This document shows, piece after piece, positions 55,600 to 64,000 of a stretch of 64,000 nt of DNA (position 1 is the first letter of the stretch; every line of letters begins with the position of its first letter). The translations under genes and the position numbers were made by a program. The stretch is from Heterohyrax brucei (taxonomy: Eukaryota > Chordata > Mammalia > Hyracoidea > Procaviidae). The DNA lies in assembly GCA_028571685.1 (NCBI GenBank), contig CM053162.1, forward strand, positions 66,948,351 through 67,012,350, written 5' to 3'. The notes under the pieces were generated by a model. It was given only the letters and a program-made list of their open reading frames with translations, made no database searches and had not been told where the DNA came from.

Positions 55600-55955
55600 T
55601 GCCCAAACGTCCCTGGGACTAAAAGTAAATCTCCTTCCTTTGAAGAAATTTACAGATAAATGTAGATATGTTCAAATATCTATACGGGAAGCTAGAAATA
55701 ATTTGACATGGTGAAAATAGCAGCATCCTATCTGAATTTTCTCAGCTTGCTTTAAGCTCATAAGACTTATTTTTGAAGAAATAAATTAAAAATGGAAAAT
55801 TCTCCTATTGAAGAAATTTTATCAATCTAAAATTAGGCCACTTCTCCTTGTGCTATAAACAAAATGTTTCTGGTTACTCAATGACATTATTTTGGAATAT
55901 CATGGATGTTTTTGTCAGCTAAGTGTTCTCATCCTTTCTTCTGTTGCATGTGGGA
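55600..55955. other. Unassigned AT-rich sequence
   Basis: No recognised repeat. Confidence 0.4.
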
Positions 55956-55958
55956 GAC

Positions 55959-56478
55959 TGTCTTCATTGTCTAGTGTTGCTGCAACAGAAACATCATGAG
56001 AGGATGGCTTTAACAAAGAGTAGTTCATTCTTTCACACTTTAGCAGGTTAATAGTCTGAATTCAGAGTGGTGCCAATTCCAGGGGAATCCTTTTTCTCTC
56101 TGTTGACTCCAAAGGAAAGTCCTTGTCATCAATCTTCCCCTAGTCTAGTAGTTTCTCAGCACAGGGACCTCAGGTCCAGAGGACATAGTCCACTCCTCGA
56201 TATTCACATCTGGTAGTATAAATTCGCTCTCCTGCCTGCTCCATTCTCTCTTCTAAATTTCTAAAGAGATTGACCTAAGGTATGGCCCAATCCTGTTGAT
56301 TAGATCCTATCTCATTAAGATAACTATCTCTAATCCTGCCTCACAAACAACACAGAGGCTAGCATTTACAACACATAAACTATTGTCAAGTGGTAGACAA
56401 ATGTACAGTACTGGGAATCATGGTCTAGCCAAGTTGTCACCGATTTCTGGGGTGGGGAAGATAGAATTCAATTCTTAA
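55959..56478 (-). mobile_element. Solo LTR, MaLR/MST-like
   Basis: 'tgtcttcattgtctagtgtt', 'gatggctttaacaaagagta', 'tctcagcacagggacctcag', 'ctctaatcctgcctcacaaa', 'gggaatcatggtctagccaa'. Ends at about 'gaattcaattcttaacgg', with a decayed CA. Confidence 0.72.
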
Positions 56479-56552
56479 CGGAAGCATTATCTTAAAGTGA
56501 ATTTTCTGATTATCAAAGCATTTTTATTAATAACCTTGTACCATGACCACTT

Positions 56553-56690
56553 TGGGGACGTGGTGGCCCAGTAGTTGAGTGTTTGGCTGCTAACCCAAAG
56601 GTCAACAGTTCGAATCCGTCAGATGCTCATTGGAAACTGTGAGAGCAGTACTACTCTGTCCTATTAGGGTCCCTATGAGATGGAAAGACA
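56553..56690 (+). mobile_element. AfroSINE-type SINE, 3' end missing
   Basis: 'ggggacgtggtggcccagta', 'cccaaaggtcaacagttcga', 'gtactactctgtcctattag' and 'ggtccctatgagatgg', then the tail is lost. Confidence 0.82.
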
Positions 56691-58058
56691 TCTTTATTAT
56701 AAAGATGTCATCTTTCCTTCAGAGATAGTTCTAATTAAATCTACTTATGTTTACTTACTCCTGTTTTTACCAGACTGTACAAATTGGAAATCTAAAATCT
56801 ATATTTATAACACAATTAGAGCATATTAGCAGTCATTATGACAACGATTTTGCTTATATTGCCAGTCTTTTAATTCTAGGTTTCAACATATTTGTATTTT
56901 ACAGAAGTTTATATATAATATAAATAAAAACAAATAAATCTATAAAACTAAATGTATGTGTTTGTGCTGTAATAGATGTTTAGGGTACACACAGTATTAC
57001 GTGCTCCTTAAATGTGTAGATTGTTTGTTGATGAACTGACTGAAAAAAATAAACATTATTATTCAGTGCCTGTTATTTGTTCCAAATCCTGGTGTTTGAT
57101 CTTGAAATCTCTTCTCCTATTGAGTAAAACACGGGCTACAAGTTGAATCTGCAGCTGTACACAGAGGAACCTCTGTCTGCAGCGTTTTCTGCGTTGTTTC
57201 AAGCTGTTGTGCTGGATTTCCATGTATATCTTTTCCTCTTCATTATCTTATTTGCCCTGAACTCCACACTGCTTATGTAATAGGATTCTTTTTGTTATTA
57301 CACTTATAGCCACAGAGCAACCTTGTCTCATTCTGTTTGCTATTTCTAGGTATGTCTTTGGGTCTTACAGTGCTGTTGGTTTTTCAATAGGCAAAAGAGG
57401 TCCAAAAGAGGAGAGGCCTCCACTTGTCCGATGGCTGATGCCATTCTCTCAAATGCTTCGCTGTTATGGAGCATCTCCAGAATCATCCGTACTGACTTCC
57501 TATTGCACCACCGTAACAGGGCTGAGACTGGGAGTCATTGTACTTTCTTTTTCCATTTGACCTCACTGAATCCAAGTGTGGGATAGTCTACTTGGACACT
57601 TTCCTGCTTTAGTTTCTAAGCCCTGCTGTGAATGTGCCTCTGTTTTAATACATTCCCCTGTCTCTATCAGTCAGAATTTCGAGAGGATTTAAATTTGTCC
57701 CCTTGAGTTGTCATTTCTCCTAGAAGTATAATTTACCGTTTTCTGATGTCTCATCATCAAAAACAAACATCCATTATTGGCCTATGCCACATTAAAGCAG
57801 TGATGTCCCAGGAGAAGTTGAGGTTTATGGGGCTACTTTACCTTACTATAAATTGTCCCAGATCACTGTGCCTTTCCTTACTTACAGGCTGTCACTTCTC
57901 AGTGCTTGCTGTGTCTCTGATGACAGTCAATTGCCTCCTACTATTTTCTTGATTCTAATATGCTGAGAGATTATAAGGGGGTTATGAAATTTGTGCCTAG
58001 TACAGTGGCTCTTACTAAATTTGCTCTACTAAATACACATTGAATAACTGTGAGTTTT
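56691..58058. other. Unassigned sequence
   Basis: About 1.4 kb without a recognised element. A 68-codon frame at 57746-57952 lacks any recognisable domain. Confidence 0.4.
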
Positions 58059-58059
58059 G

Positions 58060-58222
58060 GAGCCCTTGTAGCACAGCCAATAAGAGCTAGGCTACTAAAC
58101 AAAAGTTGGGCAGTTCATATCCACCAGCCACTACTTGGAAAATGTATGGGCAGTTCTACTGTAACCTATGGGGTTGCTATAACTAGGAATCAACAGCAAA
58201 ATTTTTTGCTTTGTTTTGTTAC
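58060..58222 (+). mobile_element. AfroSINE-type SINE
   Basis: 'ggagcccttgtagcacagcc', 'agttgggcagttcatatcca', 'gggcagttctactgtaacct' and tail 'gaatcaacagcaaaattttt'. Confidence 0.82.
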
Positions 58223-58834
58223 AGGGAGGTTTGCTAAGAGTCTTTAAGAAGGAAAAACACAGGCTTTAACATACAAAACTTGTTATATATATATTTCTGG
58301 TGATTTTCAGGTAAGAAAATAGTGACTTGGAGTTTCTTGCTTACAATAACCTGGGACTTTGACCAAGAACTAAATCCTAATTTGGAGAAGTGTTGCTCTT
58401 CACTTCTTAATATATTCTAGAGTGACAAAACAGTAAAGACTGCCTGAACTCTGTCTATGACAAATACTAAAACAGGAACAGCGGAAATTCTGGGGAAGTT
58501 TGTTCAACATTAATTCACTAAACATGAATATTCAAACCTTTGGTTATCAGTAAGGAAACTTATATACAAAACCAGTAACATATCATATAATGAAAGAATG
58601 TTATACTTATTAAGTTTAGCCATTGTATAACATTTTCTAGATAATCTAAACACAAACATAAATAAAATGTGAGTTTTTTTTTCCTTTTGTTTTTGTGACA
58701 GTTGAACCTTCAAAGAAACCACATAATTAGCGCAGTGTGTTATCAGTTAAGAACTGGAGAGGCTGACTGGGGCATGGGTAAGGGATCAGTTCAATTATAG
58801 GAAGGACAGAGGAACGTTTTTTATAATGTACTTT

Positions 58835-59290
58835 GTATTTAAGAGCAGCTTTTGATTTACAGAGACGTGATGCAGAAAGAGGCGCAAACTCCCATCTCCC
58901 CTTTCTCCTCCTTGCCTGCACTTTCTCGTGTTATTAACATATGGCATTCCTGTGGCACAGCTGCCACAATTGATGAGTCAGTATTGGTGTAGTATTATTA
59001 ACTAAAGTCTATAACTTACGTTAATGTTCACGGTGTGTTTTGTAAAGTCCCACGGGTTTTGACGAATGCACAGTGTCATTTGTTCAGCATTTTTATAAAA
59101 CTTGCTTTTGAACGTCAACAAATGGCAGATGCCTTTTCATAGCCACTACCAAGAACACCTGTAGTGTTCATACGGCCGTTTGAAATTTGCTGTTTTAATA
59201 TTATCACATTCAGGAAACTTTTGTTTATGTCATTAAATTCTTTCCTGCAATGCATTTTAATGATTACATATTATTTTCTTGTAAAAGTTA
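58835..59290 (-). mobile_element. Old L1 3' UTR (L1M type), antisense
   Basis: 'tttaagagcagcttttgatt', 'gccacaattgatgagtcagt', 'gtctataacttacgttaatg', 'gttttgacgaatgcacagtg' follow the reversed 3' UTR of L1M-type elements in order. Confidence 0.65.
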
Positions 59291-59474
59291 GAGTAGTATA
59301 GTCAACCAATTTTTGAATATAGGCTTTTCAGAATTTTTATTTCTTGTTTACCGGTATTGTACTATTGAAATGGCTAAGAGGAAATTTTAGCTCTATTTTC
59401 TAATATGTTTATTTATCTATTTACATACTTTGCATAATAAATGAGTGTAAGCAGAATTGCTGACATAAAGCATA

Positions 59475-60115
59475 TGCATATTATGTTAATTTCCTATTGC
59501 TGCTGTAACAAATTACTATAAACTTCAGTGATTTAAAATGACACAAATGTATTTTCTCACTCTTCTGGAGATCAGAAGTCTGAAACTGGTCTCACAGGGT
59601 GACAATCAATGTATAAATAAGGTTCAGTTACTTCCTGGATGCTCAAGGGGAACATCTGTTGGACTGCCTTTTCTACCTTCTTGCGGTTGCTGCCGTATTT
59701 TTAGTTAGTATTGCACTTCCATCGCAAAAGTGAGCATTAACAGCAATTTTTCATAATGCCATCTCAACGGCTGACTCTTGCTTCCCTCTTCCCAATTAAA
59801 AGAAATCTTGGTGGTGTAGTGGTTGTGTGTTACATATGCTAACCAAAAAATTGGCAGTTTGAATCCTCCATGGTCTCTTTGGAAACTCTATGGAGCAGTT
59901 TTACACTGTCTTATTGGGTCACTATGGGTTAGAATTGGGTCAGAATTGACTCAGTGGCAGTGGGTTTGATTTGATTTGGTTTGGTTTTTCCCATTTAATA
60001 ACTCTTGTGATGATAGTAGGTCTACATGAATAATGCATGATAGAGTTCTTATTTTAATGTCAATCTATCAGCAAACTTAATTCAATCTACAACCTCAATT
60101 TTTCTTTGCAGATAA
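59475..60115 (-). mobile_element. MLT1-like MaLR LTR interrupted by a SINE
   Basis: 'attgctgctgtaacaaatta', 'ttctggagatcagaagtctg', 'gaaactggtctcacagggtg', then after the SINE 'aataactcttgtgatgatag' and 'ttcaatctacaacctcaatt'. Reversed MLT1 order. It runs directly into the RTE at about 60116. Confidence 0.65.
59800..59988 (+). mobile_element. AfroSINE-type SINE with ~10-bp target duplication
   Basis: 'agaaatcttggtggtgtagt', 'aaaaaattggcagtttgaat' and tail 'gactcagtggcagtgggttt' with 'gatttgatttggtttggt'. Flanked by 'tcccaattaa' (59790-59799) and 'tcccatttaa' (59989-59998). A short duplication of 'agaattgggtcagaattg' type lies in the tail. Confidence 0.88.
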
Positions 60116-62075
60116 CATCAATATCACAGGCATTTAGTGAACTGAAATGGACTGGTATTGGCCATTTTGAACCAGACAATTATATGGTCTACTATGGTGG
60201 AAATAAAAACTTGAAGAGGAATGGTGTCGCATTTATCATCAAAAAGAACATTTCAAGATCTTTCCTCAAGCACAATGCTATCAGTGATAGGATAACCCAC
60301 ATATTTACAAGGAAGATCAGTTAAGATACTATTATTTAAATTTACATAACACCTCCTAAGGCCAAAGATGAAAAAAATAGAAGATTTTGATGAGGTTCTG
60401 CAGTCTGAAATTGATCAAACATGTAATTAGGGCATATTGATAATTACGGGTGGTTGGAATGCAGAAGTTGCAAAAAAAGAAGGTACAGTAGTTGAAAAAT
60501 GTGGCCTTCTTGATAGGAACGATACCAGAGATCAAATGATAGATTTTTGCAAGACTGACGAGTTGCAAATACCTTTTCTCACTAACATACACAGAGACTA
60601 TACCCATGGACCACATCAGGTAGAATACACTGGACTACGTCTGTGGAAAGAGACAACGGAAAACCTCAATATCATCAATCAAAATAAGGTCAGGTGCCAG
60701 TTGTGGCACAGACGTTCAAATGCTCATATGCAAGTTCAAACTGAAACTGAAGAAAATCAGAAAAAGTCCAGAAGAGCCAAAATATGACCTCGAGTATATT
60801 CATTTCAAGAATAGATTTGATATGTTGAACACTAATGATCAAAGACCAGATGAGTTTTGGAATGACATCAAGAACATCACTCATGGAGAAAATAAGAATT
60901 CATTAAAAAGAGAGGAAATAAAGAAAAGACCAAACTGGACGTAGAAGAAACTTGGGAACTTACTCTTGAACATCAGAAGAAATGATGACGTTAAAGAACT
61001 GAAGAGATTTCAAAGCACGGCTTGAGAAGACCAAGTGAATTATCACAGTGGTATGTACAAATAGCTGAAAATAGAAAACCAAAAGGGAAGAACACAATCA
61101 AGATTTCTGAAGCGGAAAGAACTAAACAAATATTCATGCCTTGAGTTGCAATAGTGAAGGACTCTACAGGGAAAATATTAAAAGACTCAGGAAGCATCAA
61201 AAGAAGATGGAAGGAATATATAGGGTTATTATACCAGAAAGAATTGGTTGACATTCAATAATTTCAAGAGGTAGCATATGATCAGGAATAGGTGGTATTG
61301 AAAGAAGTAGTCAAAGCTGCATTGAAGGCACTGGTGAAAAACAAAGCTCCAGGAACTGATGAACTATCACTTGAGATAGTTCATCAAACAGAAGCAGTGC
61401 TGGAAGTGCTCATTCATTTATGCCAAGAAATTTAAGGCAACTAACTGGACAACTGACTGAAAGAGATCCCTATATTTTTGCCCATTCCCAAGAAAGGTGA
61501 TCCAACTGAATGCACAAATTGTGGAATATTACCCTTAATGCCACATGAAGCCAACTTTTGCTGAAGACCATTTAAAAGTGGCTGCAGCAGCATATTGACA
61601 TGAACTGCCAGAAATTCAGGTCAGATTCAGAAGACGTGGAACCAGGGATATTACTGATGTCAGACTGATTTGGGCTGAAAGCAGAAAATCACAAAAGATA
61701 TATACTTACGTTGTTTTGACTGTGGAAAGGCATTTGACTGCATGAATCATAACAAATTATGGATAACATTTGCAGAATGGGAATTTCAGAATACCTGATT
61801 TCGTTCATGAAGAATCTGCACAAGTATTAAGAGACAGTTGTTCAAACTGAACAACAGGACACCACATTGTTTAAGGAAATCAGGAAGCTGTGGATCAGGA
61901 TAACATCCTTTCACATGTCAATTTAGTCTGTAAACCAAGCAAACAATCCAAGAATATATGAAGAAGAAGGGGACATCTGGATGGGTGGAATTTTGAATGT
62001 ACCATGGAGTGTCAAAAGAACTAACAGATCTGTCTTGGAAGAAGAAACACCAGAGTCCTTAGAAGCAAGAGATTA
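60116..62075 (+). pseudogene. RTE LINE with endonuclease and RT remnants, internally deleted
   Basis: The endonuclease side is readable: 'WTGIGHFEPDNYMVYYGG' with 'NLKRNGVAFIIKKNI' at 60140-60290, then 'LIITGGWNAEVAKKEGTV' near 60437 (the GDFNA-type motif reads GGWNA). The linker (60700-61250) matches the antisense copy at 21893-22605. RT starts near 61330 ('AALKALVKNKAPGTDEL' region), continues 'PIPKKGDPTE', then degrades. At about 61975 it jumps to a short C-terminal piece ('gtcaaaagaactaacagatc'), so most of the palm and thumb are deleted. It is the only copy here with an endonuclease part. Many stops and frameshifts are present. Confidence 0.85.
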
Positions 62076-62209
62076 AATAAAATGAACACCACAAAAAAAG
62101 AAAAAATGAACATAATAATACAATTTACCTGTAATATGGGAGGACAGATGAGTGAGGGTGAGATTTGCTTCCAGAAATATCATGAGAAACGCATGAGTGT
62201 GCTATGCAC

Positions 62210-62258
62210 TGTGTAGCACTTTTTCTAGGATGAGTTCGCAGACTTAATTGGTAGACTT
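62210..62258 (+). mobile_element. Isolated mariner right-end fragment
   Basis: 'gtgtagcactttttctagga' then 'tgagttcgcagacttaattg' with 'gtagact': only the last ~50 bp of the mariner/MITE B-arm. Confidence 0.65.
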
Positions 62259-62259
62259 T

Positions 62260-62870
62260 ATACACCATCAAATAAACACGATTCTCTCTAAGCTTTATTG
62301 AGAAATATTTTTAATGTTTTTCTATGTCCGTGTAGCCAAGTTTTATATATGTATAAAACCCTCCTTAGACACAAATATCTTGTTTGCTCCTCGAATCTTC
62401 CTTGGATAGCAACAAAACAAATAAAATGCTAAATACTTAAGCGTTACTTTACAAAAGATGTTGAGGCTTCAAAGATGAAAATATCAAGGGTCGTTGAGAG
62501 ACTTGTGATCTTCCTGAAAGACAAGGCTTCACGTTCAAGCGATTTTTTTCTGAATTAATGTAATAATTATAAATATACTTAAAATTCCAAATGCATTTTA
62601 ATTTGAAAAAATATTGTATGTTTCTCTGGAGATATTTAATGTGAAAAACCACCAAAAGTTTGATAAAGAAAAAGGAAAACAATATTATTAAAAAAAACAT
62701 TATGTACCTGTATCATAATGATTATAAGAGAACGGTGCTATTCCCAACATAGACGGTCAAATTAATGTGGGAGAATAAACACTCCTTAAAAGAGCTCCCA
62801 CAATGTTTTCATGTTGGTTTTACTGTGATGTTAAAAATAATAATAATAATAATAACACAGCATTTTATTC
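62260..62870. other. Unassigned AT-rich sequence with (AAT)n
   Basis: (AAT)n microsatellite at about 62832-62855. Otherwise no recognised element. Confidence 0.45.
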
Positions 62871-62874
62871 TGTA

Positions 62875-63351
62875 GTCACTGCCGTGGCCGTTCCAGGAAG
62901 CTGGGCACCAATGCCAAAGCCTAGTTCACTCTTCCAAGCAATTTTGGAACGCTCTCTGGAATGGCCATGAGAGCCGTTATCTTATTACCCTTAATGTTCT
63001 GAATGGCCTCAAATTGTGCTCCTTTCAATATTTCCTTTATATCTGAGTAAAGAAAAAAGTCATTGGGACACCGCTCAGGTGAGCGAGGAGGGTGTTCCAA
63101 TACAGTTATTTGTTTACTGGCTGAAAACTCCCTCCCAGACAGCTACACCCTGAAGTTAGAGAACTTGCCGCTGTACCTCCACTAGCAATGCCCATTCCGG
63201 AAAGAGTTCAAAAATTGCTTACAAGAGTGAACTAGGTGCTGGTGTCAGTGCCTAGCTTCCCAAGGAGAGCACTTTGAAGGTGACCATATTGATATTCAGC
63301 AATGAAGTATATAGCACTTAGAACAATTAAATTCGTGGACTTGTCAGACTG
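62875..63351 (-). mobile_element. Mariner-derived MITE, left end truncated
   Basis: Begins inside the B-arm ('tcactgccgtggccgttcca'), keeps the interior ('ttcaatatttcctttatatc', 'ggtgttccaatacagttatt') and the full A-arm, ending 'cgtggacttgtcagactg' before TA (63352-63353). Confidence 0.7.
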
Positions 63352-63377
63352 TATATTTTTGCATCATATATTTAAAG

Positions 63378-63542
63378 AAACGAAACCAAACTCCGTGCCA
63401 TCAAGTTAATTCTGACTCATAGTGACCTTTTGGACAGAGCAGAACTTCCCCATAGAGTTTCTGAAGAGCACCTAGTGGGTCTGAACTCCTGGTCCTTTGG
63501 TTAGCAGCTATGGGGCTTAACCAGCACATCACTAGGGCTTCC
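63378..63542 (-). mobile_element. AfroSINE-type SINE
   Basis: 'gaaaccaaactccgtgccat', 'gcagaacttccccatagagt', 'ggtcctttggttagcagcta'. Reversed, complete. Confidence 0.9.
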
Positions 63543-64000
63543 ATACGCTTACTGAGAAGTACAAGTAGATGTAGAGATTTCTGCATAGTAGAGTATGGGA
63601 AGAGATTCATTCTTCTGAAATTATTTAGTAGCAACTCGAGGATCACATTCAAAATTACTTTTTGCCATGGCACAGTTTTAAAGGATCATCTTCTGCAGTT
63701 CCTTGTAGGTATTTTTGTAGAAATAATGAATAAAGGATTTTAAGTCAGAACACTTAGCATTTAATTCTGAATGAATTTTATTTTCATCATATTTATGTAA
63801 TACATTTAATAATCTAATTTAAAAGCCTAATAATTTCCCCGTTTAACAGTGTGGTGAAATTGTTCTGTAAGAACCAAATCAAAACAATAGCATAAAAGAG
63901 AAAACCTTGAATTAAAATTAGTTCTTTGTTTAATAAGTAAATTTACTGCTAGATGTTTCATTAAAATGTTTTAACTTCTAAGTACCAACAATGTTGTGTG
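63543..64000. other. Unassigned AT-rich sequence
   Basis: No recognised element up to the window edge. Confidence 0.4.

Noticed and set aside
48434..56478. Proviral genes between the LTRs
   Set aside because: The LTRs are separated by unrelated sequence, SINEs and a MITE. No gag, pol or env similarity was seen between any pair, so they are solo LTRs.

Overview
This is a window of mammalian nuclear DNA with no protein-coding exon, RNA gene or CpG island that I can support. It is AT-rich and almost every recognisable feature is a dead mobile element. The repeat set points to an afrotherian, most probably an elephant or close relative. The main evidence is dozens of tRNA-derived SINEs of the AfroSINE type (head like 'gaaaccctggtggtgtagtgg', tail like 'gactcaatggcagtgggttt') together with an RTE LINE of matching 3' end. 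The species call rests on recalled repeat consensus sequences, because no database search was possible here.

Layout. 0-8 kb: SINEs, an L1 3' end (about 2.57-3.21 kb) and an old L1 ORF2 fragment (4.6-7.16 kb) broken by later SINE and mariner insertions. 8-21 kb: a solo LTR with a clean 5-bp target duplication (8113-8624), four SINE copies and some SINE fragments, two mariner-derived MITEs, a MER5A-like element, an LTR flanked by a longer direct repeat (16759-17287), and a SINE split by a solo LTR (18021-18668). 21-31 kb: a MITE, an antisense RTE fragment, L1 3' ends, a CCAT-type microsatellite, and an antisense L1 carrying three tandem SINEs. 30.8-38.8 kb: an LTR holding both a SINE and an RTE fragment with their own target duplications, L1 and L2 remnants, and the best RTE reverse-transcriptase copy (about 37.29-38.75 kb). 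39-46.6 kb: a hAT-type fragment, a full-length but dead mariner (41286-42575), L1 pieces, and an RTE split by a mariner MITE. 46.5-57 kb: a dense set of LTRs, most on the minus strand, one of them precisely inserted in an RTE. 57-64 kb: an L1 3' end, an MLT1-like LTR abutting an RTE with endonuclease and reverse-transcriptase remnants, and further mariner pieces.

The elements do not work together as genes, but they record a history. The SINEs share their 3' tail with the RTE LINE, which is consistent with the RTE having mobilised them. The MITEs depend by sequence on the mariner whose degraded full-length copy lies at 41.3 kb. The two most unusual patterns are (1) a scatter of extremely short SINE copies, 24 to about 60 bp of 3' tail only, two of them with defined ends and target duplications, and (2) a three-part MITE family of about 550 bp whose left arm is an inverted copy of the mariner 3' end.
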